From assembly GCF_029168315.1 (NCBI RefSeq), contig NZ_JARGYD010000008.1, positions 146,740-210,739 on the forward strand: 64,000 nt of DNA. The letters are read 5' to 3'. The DNA is from Psychromarinibacter halotolerans. Its GTDB lineage: Bacteria; Pseudomonadota; Alphaproteobacteria; Rhodobacterales; Rhodobacteraceae. Below, one piece after another: positions 1-9,099 of the stretch. Numbering within the stretch: position 1 is the stretch's first letter; each line of letters opens with the position of its first letter. The notes below the pieces were generated by a model. The model saw only the letters and a program-made list of their open reading frames with translations, had not been told where the DNA came from and did no database searches. Both the position numbers and the translations under genes were made by a program.

Positions 1-1502
1 AGGTCAAAGTCGCGGCCCGGCCGGATCGCAAGGCCGGCCCGTTCGCAGCGCGCCTCGATCACCTCGGGGCGGCCGATCAGGATCGGCGTGTCGGTGGTTT
101 CCTCGATCATCGCGCTGGCCGCACGCAGGACGCGCTCGTCCTCGCCCTCGGCGAACACGATGGACCGGCGTGCCGTCGCCGCCGCTTGGAACACCGGACG
201 CATGATCAGGGCGGACCGGAACACCGACCCGTCCAGCCGCGCCTTGTAGGCCGCGATATCCTCCAGTGGCCGCGTCGCGACGCCCGACTCCATCGCCGCC
301 TTCGCCACGGCCGATGCCACCACGCCGATCAGGCGCGGGTCGAACGGCTTGGGGATCAGGTAGTCGGCGCCAAAGCTCAGTTGTTCGCCCTGGTAGGCTG
401 CCGCCGCCTCTGCCGAGGTGGTGGCGCGGGCCAGTGCCGCGATGCCCTCGATGCAGGCGATCTGCATCTCGTCGTTGATCTCGGTCGCGCCGACGTCCAG
501 CGCGCCCCGGAAGATGAACGGGAAGCACAGCACGTTGTTGACCTGGTTCGGATAATCCGACCGCCCCGTCGCGATGATCGCGTCGGGCGATACCGCGCGC
601 GCGTCCTCGGGCAGGATTTCCGGCGTGGGGTTGGCCAGCGCGAAGATGACCGGACGGTCGGCCATCTTGGCCACCATGTCCGGCTTCAGCACGTTCGGCC
701 CGGACAGGCCAAGGAACAGGTCGGCGCCGTCGATCACCTCGTCCAGCGTGCGCAGGTCGCTGTCCTGCGCGTATTCGGCCTTTTGCGGGTTCATGTCCTC
801 GGTCCGGCCCTTGTAGACCAGCCCGTGAATGTCGCACAGCCACACGTTCTCGCGCTTGACGCCCAGCTTCAGCAGCATGTTCAGGCAGGCGATGCCCGCC
901 GCGCCGCCGCCGGTCGAGACGATCTTGATATCCTCGAACGCCTTGCCGGCCACCTCCAGCGCGTTGGTCGCCGCCGCGCCCACCACGATGGCGGTGCCGT
1001 GCTGGTCGTCATGAAACACCGGGATGTTCATCCGCTCGCGGCACAGCTTCTCGACGATGAAACAGTCGGGCGCCTTGATGTCTTCAAGGTTGATCGCGCC
1101 GAAGGTCGGTTCCAGCGCGCAGACGATGTCGGCCAGCTTTTCGGGATCGGATTCATTCAGTTCAAGGTCGAAGCAGTCGATGTTCGCGAACTTCTTGAAA
1201 AGAACCGCCTTGCCCTCCATCACCGGCTTGGACGCAAGCCCGCCGATGTTGCCAAGCCCAAGAACCGCGGTGCCGTTCGACACCACCGCCACAAGGTTGC
1301 CCTTGGCGGTATAGCGGCTGGCGGCCTGCGGGTCGGCCTTGATCTCTAGACAGGCCTCGGCCACGCCGGGGCTGTAGGCAAGCGACAAGTCGCGCCCGTT
1401 CGCCAGCGGCTTGGTCGCGCGGACCTCCAGCTTCCCCGGCTTCGGGTTCTCATGGTAATGCAGCGCCGTCTGGCGGAACGCGTCTCTGTGTTGGTCTGAC
1501 AC
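1..1502 (-). CDS. maeB: NADP-dependent malic enzyme, malic-phosphotransacetylase fusion (C-terminus outside window)
   Basis: Oxidatively decarboxylates malate to pyruvate, making NADPH, in the cytosol. I translated the minus strand from a GTG at 1502, preceded by a GGGGAG Shine-Dalgarno. The N-terminus carries the malic-enzyme signature LSLAYSPGV, with the likely catalytic Tyr at residue 43. The frame stays open to the window edge. From about residue 430 it enters the phosphotransacetylase-like domain (RRSIVFAEGEDERVLRAA). This is the MaeB architecture of about 760 residues, so about 500 residues are visible and the last third is missing. The phosphotransacetylase part is regulatory (acetyl-CoA sensing) in studied homologues. 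Function is secure; only the end is unseen. Confidence 0.95.
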   Translation of the reverse strand, partial: MSDQHRDAFRQTALHYHENPKPGKLEVRATKPLANGRDLSLAYSPGVAEACLEIKADPQAASRYTAKGNLVAVVSNGTAVLGLGNIGGLASKPVMEGKAVLFKKFANIDCFDLELNESDPEKLADIVCALEPTFGAINLEDIKAPDCFIVEKLCRERMNIPVFHDDQHGTAIVVGAAATNALEVAGKAFEDIKIVSTGGGAAGIACLNMLLKLGVKRENVWLCDIHGLVYKGRTEDMNPQKAEYAQDSDLRTLDEVIDGADLFLGLSGPNVLKPDMVAKMADRPVIFALANPTPEILPEDARAVSPDAIIATGRSDYPNQVNNVLCFPFIFRGALDVGATEINDEMQIACIEGIAALARATTSAEAAAAYQGEQLSFGADYLIPKPFDPRLIGVVASAVAKAAMESGVATRPLEDIAAYKARLDGSVFRSALIMRPVFQAAATARRSIVFAEGEDERVLRAASAMIEETTDTPILIGRPEVIEARCERAGLAIRPGRDFD

Positions 1503-1578
1503 CTGTCTTCTCCCCGACTTCAGAGTCGCGCGCTGATTAGCGGGAAAATCTCCGGGCTGGAATGGCAGAATGCGAAAC

Positions 1579-1611
1579 GGACCCGGCGGCGTCCTCCCTG
1601 CCGCCGGGTCC
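1579..1611 (-). terminator. Strong hairpin downstream of the DUF3072 gene
   Basis: A perfect 12-bp stem, GGACCCGGCGGC pairing with GCCGCCGGGTCC across a 9-nt loop. It starts just after the stop codon of the small minus-strand gene. Only a short T-rich tract (GTTTCG) follows on that strand, so the call is probable, not certain. Confidence 0.6.
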
Positions 1612-1616
1612 GCCGC

Positions 1617-1829
1617 TTACAGCCGGTCGCGCAGCCGGGCGATCCTGTCCTGCGCCTCGCGCCGGGTCAGGGTGGCCGCGAAGGGTTCCCCAAGACGGTC
1701 GGCAAGCGTCCGCAGTTCCGCAATCTGCAGGTCGGTCATCGGGGCGGCTTCGGCCTTCCGGTTGGCGGTGTCGAGGAATACGGGCGTGGCGCAGGCCACC
1801 ACGTCCGCGGGGGTCTTCACATCTGACAT
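1617..1829 (-). CDS. DUF3072-family small protein
   Basis: A 70-residue protein of unknown function. The C-terminal half fits the DUF3072 pattern as I remember it: MTDLQIAELRTLADRLGEPF, then a TLTRREAQDRIARL-type helix. This resembles small helix-turn-helix-like modules built from 'threonine/leucine, then basic helix' repeats. It lies between maeB and the divergent cdd and is closed by a strong hairpin. No catalytic residues or membrane segment are visible. The family assignment rests on pattern memory and is moderate. Confidence 0.6.
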   Translation of the reverse strand: MSDVKTPADVVACATPVFLDTANRKAEAAPMTDLQIAELRTLADRLGEPFAATLTRREAQDRIARLRDRL

Positions 1830-2091
1830 TCAACGTCCTCCCAGTCCGTGGGCCAGTATAACGCGACGGAAGGATTCGGGCCAAATTTCCATCGGCAATT
1901 GTCCGCTGCCGCCCAAGCCCCTGACCGGGCGGGATTTCCAGTCCGCAAAGGCCGCGGTTCGCCGGACAGGCGCCCAAGGCCGCCGCATCTCGGCCCGCCG
2001 TCCGCGACACAGTCGGCCCGCCGCGCGCTTGGGGCTTGCGCTTCCAGCAGCGCCAAAGCAGGCTTGCCGGAAACGGTACAAGGTCCTGCCC

Positions 2092-2490
2092 ATGCCCCTT
2101 CTCGACGACGCCGCCCGTGTGCGCGACAACGCCTACGCCCCCTATTCGAACTTCAAGGTCGGGGCGGCGCTGCGAACCGCGTCCGGCAAGGTCTTTGTCG
2201 GCGTCAACGTCGAGAACGCGGCCTATCCCGAAGGCACCTGCGCGGAAGCCGGGGCCATCGCGGCGATGATCGCCGACGGAGAGTTGGAGATCGTCGAGCT
2301 TGCCGTGATCGCGGACGCCCCGCGCCCGGTCGCACCCTGCGGCGGCTGCCGCCAGAAGATCGCCGAATTCGCCGCCCCGGAGACCGAGGTGACGATGGCC
2401 ACGACGCGCGGCGCGATGAAGACCATAACGGTGGCCGACCTGCTGCCCGGCGCTTTCGAAAGCGGCGACATGGAACGGGACAAGGGCTGA
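2092..2490 (+). CDS. cdd: Cytidine deaminase
   Basis: Hydrolytically deaminates cytidine and deoxycytidine to uridine and deoxyuridine. The 132-residue length matches the homotetrameric class. Zinc ligands and catalytic Glu are visible as CAE (Cys50, Glu52) and PCGGCRQ (Cys83, Cys86). The substrate-binding NVEN motif is at 39-42. I chose the ATG at 2092 because homology begins there and an AAGG lies about 10 nt upstream; the frame is open much further upstream without similarity. It is the first gene of a pyrimidine/purine salvage operon, with deoA starting 3 nt after its stop. Confidence 0.95.
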   Translation: MPLLDDAARVRDNAYAPYSNFKVGAALRTASGKVFVGVNVENAAYPEGTCAEAGAIAAMIADGELEIVELAVIADAPRPVAPCGGCRQKIAEFAAPETEVTMATTRGAMKTITVADLLPGAFESGDMERDKG

Positions 2491-2493
2491 GCC

Positions 2494-3801
2494 GTGGATG
2501 CCCGGGCGATCCTGTCGCGGCTGCGGCGCGGCGAACACCTGACCCCGGCCGAGATCGGCTGGTTCGCGGACGGCCTTGCCAGCGACGCCGTGAGCGACGC
2601 GCAGGCCGGCGCCTTCGCGATGGCGATGTGCTTGTCCCCCCGAACCGAGGAAGAGCGCATCGCCCTGACCCTCGCGATGCGCGATTCCGGCACGGTGCTG
2701 GACTGGGACCTGCCCGGCCCGGTGCTGGACAAGCATTCCACCGGCGGCGTGGGCGATTGCGTGTCGCTGTTGCTGGCGCCCGCGATGGCGGCGCTGGGAA
2801 CCTTCGTGCCGATGGTATCCGGGCGCGGGCTGGGCCACACCGGCGGCACGCTGGACAAGCTTGAATCGATCCCCGGCCTGTCGACCGAGATCGACGAGGA
2901 CCGCTTCCGCGCCATCACCGCCGAGGCGGGCTGTGCCATCGTCGCGGCGTCGGAACACACCGCCCCCGCCGACCGGCGCCTGTACGCGGTGCGCGACGTG
3001 ACCTCGACCGTGGAATCCATCGACCTGATCTGTGCCTCGATCCTGTCGAAGAAGCTGGCCGCCGGGCTGGATGCGCTGGTGCTGGACGTCAAGGTCGGTT
3101 CCGGCGCGTTCATGAAAACGATGGAGGACGCCGTCGATCTGGCCGAGGCATTGGTCGACACGGCGAACGGCGCGGGTTGCCCTTCCAGCGCGTTGATCAC
3201 CGACATGAACCAGCCCTGCGTCCCCGCCGTCGGCAACGCGCTAGAGGTGATGGAGGTGATGGAGGCCCTGACCTGTGGCGACACGGGTGGGCTGCTGTGC
3301 GACCTTACCGGCGACCTTGGCGGAGAGATGCTGCGCCTTGCCGGCATGGCCGACACCCGCGCGGAAGGCGCCGAAATGGTTCTTCAGGTCATCGCAAGCG
3401 GCGCGGCCGCCGAACGCTTTGGCCGCATGGTCAGCGCGATGGGCGGCCCGGGCGATTTCGTCGACCGCTGGCGCGACCGGCTGGGCTCGGCCCGTGTGAT
3501 ACAGGCGGTTCCGGCGCCCGAGGCCGGGTATCTGTCCGCCATCGACGGAGAGATGCTGGGCAACGCCGTGGTGCGCCTTGGCGGGGGCCGGATGCGGTCG
3601 GGCGACCGGATCGACCCCTCCGTCGGCCTGTCGGACATCGCGCTGCTGGGCGACCCGGTCGATGCCGGGGCGCCACTTGCCATCATCCACGCCGACAGCG
3701 ACAAGGCGGCCGAACACGCCGCCGACGTGCTGTCGCGCGCCTTTACGGTATCGCCGGACGTCCCGGACCTGCCGCCCACCGTGTACCGGAGTGTCGGCTG
3801 A
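2494..3801 (+). CDS. deoA: Thymidine phosphorylase
   Basis: Phosphorolyses thymidine and deoxyuridine to the free base and deoxyribose-1-phosphate. It has 435 residues, normal for bacterial DeoA. The phosphate-binding DKHSTGGVGD is at 79-88, and the family signature SGRGLGHTGGTLDKL is at 109-123. It starts with GTG just after cdd, and its stop overlaps the deoB start (ATGA). Its product, deoxyribose-1-phosphate, is the substrate of the next enzyme, DeoB. Confidence 0.96.
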   Translation: MDARAILSRLRRGEHLTPAEIGWFADGLASDAVSDAQAGAFAMAMCLSPRTEEERIALTLAMRDSGTVLDWDLPGPVLDKHSTGGVGDCVSLLLAPAMAALGTFVPMVSGRGLGHTGGTLDKLESIPGLSTEIDEDRFRAITAEAGCAIVAASEHTAPADRRLYAVRDVTSTVESIDLICASILSKKLAAGLDALVLDVKVGSGAFMKTMEDAVDLAEALVDTANGAGCPSSALITDMNQPCVPAVGNALEVMEVMEALTCGDTGGLLCDLTGDLGGEMLRLAGMADTRAEGAEMVLQVIASGAAAERFGRMVSAMGGPGDFVDRWRDRLGSARVIQAVPAPEAGYLSAIDGEMLGNAVVRLGGGRMRSGDRIDPSVGLSDIALLGDPVDAGAPLAIIHADSDKAAEHAADVLSRAFTVSPDVPDLPPTVYRSVG

Positions 3802-4997
3802 TGCCTCGCGCCTTCCTTGTCGTCCTTGATTCCGTGGGCTGCGGCGGTGCGCCCGATGCAGCCGCGTTCGGGGACGAGGGCGCGAACACGCTGGCCCACA
3901 TCGCCGCCGAATGCGCCGCTGGGCGCGCCGAAGAGGGCCGCAGCGGGCCGCTGGCCCTGCCCAACCTCGACGCGCTGGGGCTTGGCGCGGCGATCCGGCT
4001 TGCGTCGGGCGCGGCGACGCCGGGCCTCGACGCGACACCGCAGGGGCTGTGGGGCGCGGGCACCGAGGTGTCGAACGGAAAGGACACGCCCTCGGGGCAT
4101 TGGGAACTGTCCGGCGTTCCGGTGCCGTGGGACTGGACCTATTTCCCCGAAACCGTGCCCTGCTTTCCCGACGATCTTGTCGCGACGGTCTGCGCCGCCG
4201 CCGGAACGGACGGGATCCTTGGCAATTGCCATGCGTCCGGCACCACCATCGTGTCCGAGCTTGGGGCCGAGCACATCCGCACCGGCTGGCCGATCTGCTA
4301 TACCTCTGCCGACAGCGTGTTCCAGATCGCCGCGCACGAGGATCACTTCGGCCTCGACCGTCTGCTGGACCTGTGCAAGACGCTTGCCCCTACGCTTCAC
4401 GCGATGAAGGTGGGCCGCGTCATCGCCCGGCCCTTCGTCGGCTCCGAGACCGAAGGCTTCACCCGCACCACCAACCGCAAGGACCTTGCCATCGCGCCGC
4501 CCAGCCCGACGCTGTGCGACTGGGCGCAGGCCGCCGGGCGGCGGGTGCAGGCGGTGGGCAAGATCGGCGACATCTTCTCGATGCGCGGGATCGACGAGGT
4601 GCGCAAAGGGGCGGACGATGTCCTTTTCGAACATTTGACGGCCTTTGCGGACGAAGCTCCTGACGGATCCTTTACCTTTGCGAACTTTGTCGAATTCGAC
4701 AGCCTGTATGGCCATCGCCGCGACGTGTCCGGCTACGCCCGCGCGCTGGAATGGTTCGACGCCGCCTTGCCCCGCTTTCTGGATCGCCTGCGTCCCGGCG
4801 ATCTGGCGATTTTCACCGCCGATCACGGCAACGATCCGACGTGGCGCGGCACCGACCACACGCGGGAACGGGTGCCGATCGTGGGATACGGGCTTGGCGC
4901 GAAGGAAATCGGCAATGTCGGCTTCGCGGATGTCGCCGCCTCTGTCGCCGCGCACCTTGGAATACCGGCGCAACCGCCGGGGAGGTCTTTCCTGTGA
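3801..4997 (+). CDS. deoB: Phosphopentomutase
   Basis: Interconverts (deoxy)ribose-1-phosphate and (deoxy)ribose-5-phosphate; an Mn-dependent member of the alkaline phosphatase superfamily. It has 398 residues. The metal-binding N-terminus is VVLDSVGCGGAPDA (Asp10). The phosphorylatable Thr is in GKDTPSGHWE (Thr96). The C-terminal metal motifs are TADHGND (339-345) and GTDHTRE (350-356). The ATG overlaps the deoA stop by one base, which indicates translational coupling. It links nucleoside phosphorolysis to central sugar metabolism. Confidence 0.96.
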   Translation: MPRAFLVVLDSVGCGGAPDAAAFGDEGANTLAHIAAECAAGRAEEGRSGPLALPNLDALGLGAAIRLASGAATPGLDATPQGLWGAGTEVSNGKDTPSGHWELSGVPVPWDWTYFPETVPCFPDDLVATVCAAAGTDGILGNCHASGTTIVSELGAEHIRTGWPICYTSADSVFQIAAHEDHFGLDRLLDLCKTLAPTLHAMKVGRVIARPFVGSETEGFTRTTNRKDLAIAPPSPTLCDWAQAAGRRVQAVGKIGDIFSMRGIDEVRKGADDVLFEHLTAFADEAPDGSFTFANFVEFDSLYGHRRDVSGYARALEWFDAALPRFLDRLRPGDLAIFTADHGNDPTWRGTDHTRERVPIVGYGLGAKEIGNVGFADVAASVAAHLGIPAQPPGRSFL

Positions 4998-5986
4998 GCT
5001 TCACCGAATTGCCGAAGGTCGAACTGCACCTGCATCTCGAAGGCGGCGCCCCGCCCGCCTTCATCGCCGGGTTGGCGAAAGAGAAGAAGTTGGACATTTC
5101 CGGCATTTTCAAGCCGGACGGCAGCTATGATTACCGGGATTTCTGGCACTTTCTTGAGGTCTACGAAGCCGCTACCTCGACCCTGCAAACCCCGGACGAC
5201 TACAAAAGGCTGACCCTCGCGGTGCTGGAAGAAAGCGCGAAGAACGGCGTGGTCTATTCCGAAACCTTCATCAGCCCCGATTTTTGCGGCGGTCGCGATC
5301 TGGGCGCGTGGCGGGAATACCTGCACGCGATCCAAGAGGCGGCGGACGAAGCCGAGCGCACGATGGGCGTCACCCTGCGCGGCATCGTCACCTGCATCCG
5401 GCACTTCGGCCCGGAGAAGGCCAAGGAGACCGCGCTGTGCGCCGCCGAGACCGCCGGCGACTGGCTGGTGGGGTTCGGCATGGCCGGCGACGAGAAGAAG
5501 GGCAAGCCGGCGGACTTCGCCTATGCCTTCGACATGGCGCGCGAAGCGGGGCTGGGGCTGACGGTTCATGCCGGCGAATGGGACGGCCCCGACAGCGTCC
5601 GCGATGCGCTTGACGCCCTGCGCCCCGCACGGATCGGGCACGGCGTGGCGGCTTGGCACGACAGGCACCTTGTCGAACGGCTGGCGCGCGAGAACATCGT
5701 GCTAGAGGTCTGCCCCGGGTCCAACGTTTTCCTGGGCGTCTATAAGCAACTTCACGACCACCCGATCGAGAAGCTGCGCGAGAACGGCGTCGCCGTCACG
5801 GTGTCGACCGATGACCCGCCGTTTTTCCACACCACGATGACGCGAGAGTTCGAGCAGCTTAACCGGGTGTTCGGCTGGAACGAGGAAGACTTTGGCTACC
5901 TCGCGAAAGAAGCCCTTGATGCCGCCTTCTGCGACGACGTAACCCGTGCGAAAATCCGCAAGAGACTGGAGCCTGCCGATGTATGA
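4994..5986 (+). CDS. add: Adenosine deaminase
   Basis: Deaminates adenosine and deoxyadenosine to inosine and deoxyinosine with a zinc-bound water. It has 330 residues in a TIM-barrel amidohydrolase. Zinc ligands His12 and His14 lie in ELHLHLEGG. HAGE is at 192-195, IGHG at 214-217 and STDDPP at 271-276 (metal and catalytic Asp). It starts with GTG in a GTGA overlap with the deoB stop. Adenine deaminases of this fold cannot be excluded by eye, but the salvage context favours adenosine. Confidence 0.9.
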   Translation: MSFTELPKVELHLHLEGGAPPAFIAGLAKEKKLDISGIFKPDGSYDYRDFWHFLEVYEAATSTLQTPDDYKRLTLAVLEESAKNGVVYSETFISPDFCGGRDLGAWREYLHAIQEAADEAERTMGVTLRGIVTCIRHFGPEKAKETALCAAETAGDWLVGFGMAGDEKKGKPADFAYAFDMAREAGLGLTVHAGEWDGPDSVRDALDALRPARIGHGVAAWHDRHLVERLARENIVLEVCPGSNVFLGVYKQLHDHPIEKLRENGVAVTVSTDDPPFFHTTMTREFEQLNRVFGWNEEDFGYLAKEALDAAFCDDVTRAKIRKRLEPADV

Positions 5987-6611
5987 TCACCTGACCGTCG
6001 TGAAACACCCGCTTGTGCAGCACAAGCTGACCATCATGCGCAAGCAGGACACCTCGACCGCGTCCTTCCGCCGGCTTCTGCGCGAGATCAGCCACCTGCT
6101 GGCCTACGAGGTCACCCGCGAAATGCCGATGACCACCGAAACCATCGACACGCCCCTGTGCAAGATGGAGGCCCCGGTGATCGAGGGGAAGAAGATGGCG
6201 CTGGTGTCGATCCTGCGGGCCGGCAACGGGCTGCTGGACGGCGTTCTGGAACTGATCCCCGCCGCGCGCGTGGGCTTTGTCGGCCTGTACCGCGACGAGG
6301 AAACGCTGCAGCCCGTGCAGTACTATTTCAAGGTGCCCGACAACCTTGGCGAACGCCTGACCATCGCCGTCGACCCGATGCTGGCAACCGGCAACAGCTC
6401 TGCCGCCGCGATCGACCTACTGAAGGAAGCGGGCGCCAAGGACATCCGGTTCCTTTGCCTGCTGGCCGCGCCCGAAGGCGTCGCCCGCATGAAAGAAGCG
6501 CACCCCGACGTGCCGATCATCACCGCCGCGCTGGACGACCACCTGAACGAGAAGGGCTATATCGTGCCCGGCCTCGGCGATGCGGGCGACCGGATGTTCG
6601 GAACCAAGTGA
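5979..6611 (+). CDS. upp: Uracil phosphoribosyltransferase
   Basis: Makes UMP from uracil and PRPP, the last step of this salvage operon. It has 210 residues. The PRPP loop VDPMLATGNS is at 131-140, and the C-terminal GLGDAGDRMFGT loop contacts uracil in known structures. I chose the ATG at 5979, which overlaps the end of add by 8 nt, because the residues upstream have no similarity and the family starts here. Confidence 0.96.
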   Translation: MYDHLTVVKHPLVQHKLTIMRKQDTSTASFRRLLREISHLLAYEVTREMPMTTETIDTPLCKMEAPVIEGKKMALVSILRAGNGLLDGVLELIPAARVGFVGLYRDEETLQPVQYYFKVPDNLGERLTIAVDPMLATGNSSAAAIDLLKEAGAKDIRFLCLLAAPEGVARMKEAHPDVPIITAALDDHLNEKGYIVPGLGDAGDRMFGTK

Positions 6612-6681
6612 TCCGGCTTGGGACTTTACCCACAGTCAGAATCCGTCCATGTTGGGATAACATCATGTGTGGGGGCACATT

Positions 6682-7701
6682 ATGAAACGATTTAAGACCA
6701 TTACCGCCACCGCCCTGTGTTTTGTCGCCGGTCTCGGAACGGCACAGGCGCAGTCCGTGGACGACATTACCGGCCCTGCCGAGGTTCCGCCGACCGATTA
6801 CACGGGGAAAGAGTACGTCGACAGCAACGGCTGCATCTTCGTGCGCGCCGGTCTGGATGGCGCCGTGACATGGGTGCCGCGCGTCAGCAGCGACCGCCAG
6901 CTTCTGTGCGGCTACACGCCGTCGCTTGCCAACGCGCCCGTGCCGACGCCCGCACCGCTGGCCCAGCCCGCGCCGGAACCCGCACCTAGGGTCGTGACCG
7001 CGCCGCCGCCTGCCGCGACGACGCCCGCGCCAACCCCCGCGCCCACCATGGTCGCGACCAACGTGGTCCGCACCACGCCGCCGCCGCGCACGGTGACTGT
7101 TCACGCGCCCCCCGCCGCGACCCGCGTGGTGTGCACCTCGCAGTGCGGCCCCGGCCCCTACGTGCTGTCGGACGGCACCCGCGTCATCCACGTTCCGAAG
7201 CCGCCAGCGATCACGCCCCCGCCGGGCTATCGCATGGCGTTCGACCCGGAAGACGGCCGGTTCAACCCCTACCGTGGCCATGTCACGCCCGAGGGGTTCG
7301 TACAGATGCGGCTGGTCTGGACCGCCGGTGTGCCGCGCAAGCTGGTGACGCCCGAAACGGAACGCTACACCGTGATCAACGGCCGCCCGACGCCGGACCG
7401 CGAATACATCCTGACGCACGAGGCGCCCCACGGCCCGGCCTATACCGTGTCGACCAAGAACACCCCGCCCACCGGGCATCGGTTTGTCGAGGTCGGGGTC
7501 TTTTCGACCCCGGACAAGGCGCGCGCCGCCGCTGCGGGGCTGTCGCCGCTGGGCCTGCCGATGAACCTGTCGACCGCCCGGCGTGGCGGCACGGAGTATA
7601 CCGTGCTTCTGGCCGGTCCGTTCGCCAGCACCGGCACTCTGTCGAACGGCCTGAGCATGGTGCGCGGCGCTGGCTACACCGGCGCGACCACGCGCCGCTA
7701 G
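6682..7701 (+). CDS. Secreted SPOR-domain protein
   Basis: A 339-residue exported protein. Residues 1-23 form a signal peptide (KRF, hydrophobic core, AQA). A conserved Cys-containing segment follows (GKEYVDSNGCIFVRAG), then a Pro/Ala-rich linker at about 90-150. The C-terminal 75 residues resemble a SPOR fold (RFVEVGVFSTPDKARAAAAG ... YTVLLAGPF). SPOR domains bind denuded peptidoglycan at division sites, so a role in cell-wall remodelling is likely but inferred. ATG 6682 has a GGGGG Shine-Dalgarno. An intrinsic terminator follows. Confidence 0.8.
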   Translation: MKRFKTITATALCFVAGLGTAQAQSVDDITGPAEVPPTDYTGKEYVDSNGCIFVRAGLDGAVTWVPRVSSDRQLLCGYTPSLANAPVPTPAPLAQPAPEPAPRVVTAPPPAATTPAPTPAPTMVATNVVRTTPPPRTVTVHAPPAATRVVCTSQCGPGPYVLSDGTRVIHVPKPPAITPPPGYRMAFDPEDGRFNPYRGHVTPEGFVQMRLVWTAGVPRKLVTPETERYTVINGRPTPDREYILTHEAPHGPAYTVSTKNTPPTGHRFVEVGVFSTPDKARAAAAGLSPLGLPMNLSTARRGGTEYTVLLAGPFASTGTLSNGLSMVRGAGYTGATTRR

Positions 7702-7728
7702 GGCGACCGAAAACCGCCCAAAACCTGC

Positions 7729-7756
7729 AAACCCGGCCGCGCGCGGTCGGGTTTTG
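7729..7756 (+). terminator. Rho-independent terminator
   Basis: An 11-bp stem, AAACCCGgCCG pairing with CGGtCGGGTTT around a CGCG loop, ends in TTTT. It lies 28 nt after the SPOR gene stop. Confidence 0.85.
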
Positions 7757-7893
7757 CGTATACACACAAGGGTTTGCACCGCGTCTCGACGCCGGGGTTT
7801 ACATTCGGCGCCTCGGATGGAACGATTCCCGGATGAACCACGAGCACCCGCAGGACGCGGCCTCGGCAATTCCCCCCCTATTCAGGAGCCCTC

Positions 7894-8322
7894 ATGACCC
7901 AGGTGAAAACCGGCGACACCGTCCGTCTGCATTACACAGGAACCCTAGACGACGGGACGCAGTTCGACAGTTCGGCGGGTCGCGATCCGCTTGAATTCAC
8001 CGTCGGGTCCGGTCAGATCATCCCCGGCCTTGACCGCGAGATGACCGGCATGGAAGTCGGCGAGAAGAAAACCGTGAAGATCGCCCCGGAAGACGCTTAC
8101 GGATCGCACGATCCGGGCCGCGTTCAGGCCGTGCCGCGCGACCAGATCCCCGATCACATCCCGACCGAGCCCGGCACCCAACTGCAGATGCAGACCCCGC
8201 AAGGTCAGGCCATCCCGGTCACCGTGACCGACGTCAACGACAGCGAGATTACGCTGGACGCCAACCACCCGCTGGCCGGCAAGACGCTGACCTTCGACGT
8301 GGAACTGGTCTCGGTCAACTGA
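7894..8322 (+). CDS. FKBP-type peptidyl-prolyl cis-trans isomerase, SlyD-like
   Basis: A cytosolic prolyl isomerase and chaperone of 142 residues. The FKBP core opens with VRLHYTGTLDDGTQFDSS. An insert-in-flap domain follows, as in SlyD (about 70-120), then the closing strand LTFDVELVSV. It lacks the His/Cys-rich metal-binding tail of E. coli SlyD, so nickel handling is unlikely. No signal peptide. The stretch just upstream is terminator plus untranslated leader. Confidence 0.88.
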   Translation: MTQVKTGDTVRLHYTGTLDDGTQFDSSAGRDPLEFTVGSGQIIPGLDREMTGMEVGEKKTVKIAPEDAYGSHDPGRVQAVPRDQIPDHIPTEPGTQLQMQTPQGQAIPVTVTDVNDSEITLDANHPLAGKTLTFDVELVSVN

Positions 8323-8338
8323 TCGCGCGCGGCGGGTT

Positions 8339-8359
8339 CGAATTTTCATTGAAAATTCG
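8339..8359. terminator. AT-rich perfect inverted repeat after the FKBP gene
   Basis: CGAATTTTCA, one T, then TGAAAATTCG: a perfect 10-bp palindrome 16 nt after the stop codon. It is conspicuous in GC-rich surroundings. It could act as a transcript end; no U-tract follows. Confidence 0.45.
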
Positions 8360-8414
8360 GGCGTACCGCTGCGGACGCATGGACAAGCATGCGGGCAGGA
8401 TTAATCTTGCCCGC

Positions 8415-9041
8415 ATGACAGACGATTTCTCTCCTGCCAGCTTCTGGGACGACCGGTACGATCGGTCGGATTACCTGTTCGGCACCCGCCCCGCCGGTTT
8501 CGTCGAACAACAGGCCCACCGCATCCCGCACGGCGCCCGCGTACTGGCCGTCGCCGATGGCGAGGGGCGCAATTCGGTCTGGCTTGCCAAGCGCGGGCTG
8601 GACGTCACCGCGATGGACAACTCGCAGGTCGGGCTTAGCAAGGCGCGCGCCCTTGCCGCAAGCGAAGGCGTCTCGGTCGATTTCCAGCTGGCCGACATCC
8701 TGTCCTACGGCTGGACCGCCGACAGCTATGACGTGGTGCTGGGCGTCTACTTCCAGTTCCTGTCACCCGACGACCGCCCGGCGGTGTTTCATGGGATGAA
8801 CGCCGCCCTGCGGCCCGGCGGCCTGCTTATGATCCACGGGTTCGCCCCGCGACAGGTGGATTACGGCACCGGCGGCCCCGGCAAGATCGAGAACATGTAC
8901 ACGCTGGACCTGCTGCACGACGCCTTTCCAGACTACGAAGTGCTGCACGAGGCCGACTACGACGCCCATGTCGACAGCGGAGAGGGCCACAACGGCACCG
9001 CCGCGCTGATCGATTTCGTCGCCCGCAAGCCCGGCGCCTGA
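8415..9041 (+). CDS. Class I SAM-dependent methyltransferase (TehB-like)
   Basis: A 208-residue Rossmann methyltransferase. The start region SFWDDRYDRSDYLFGTRP is typical of the tellurite-resistance TehB and thiopurine-type subfamily. Motif I is degenerate (RVLAVADGEGRNS). The acidic residue after strand 2 is in VTAMDNSQ, and the motif IV region is YDVVLGVYFQF. The substrate is unknown. I chose ATG 8415; an upstream in-frame ATG overlaps the palindrome at 8339-8359 and adds no similarity. Confidence 0.8.
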   Translation: MTDDFSPASFWDDRYDRSDYLFGTRPAGFVEQQAHRIPHGARVLAVADGEGRNSVWLAKRGLDVTAMDNSQVGLSKARALAASEGVSVDFQLADILSYGWTADSYDVVLGVYFQFLSPDDRPAVFHGMNAALRPGGLLMIHGFAPRQVDYGTGGPGKIENMYTLDLLHDAFPDYEVLHEADYDAHVDSGEGHNGTAALIDFVARKPGA

Positions 9042-9099
9042 CGCTCCGGGCCACTGGCCCGCTCTTGCCCCGACCGACGTGCTGCCCTAGAGGCAGCGC

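Noticed and set aside
7894..8322. Nickel-binding SlyD
   Set aside because: The His/Cys-rich tail is absent, so only the isomerase/chaperone role is supported.
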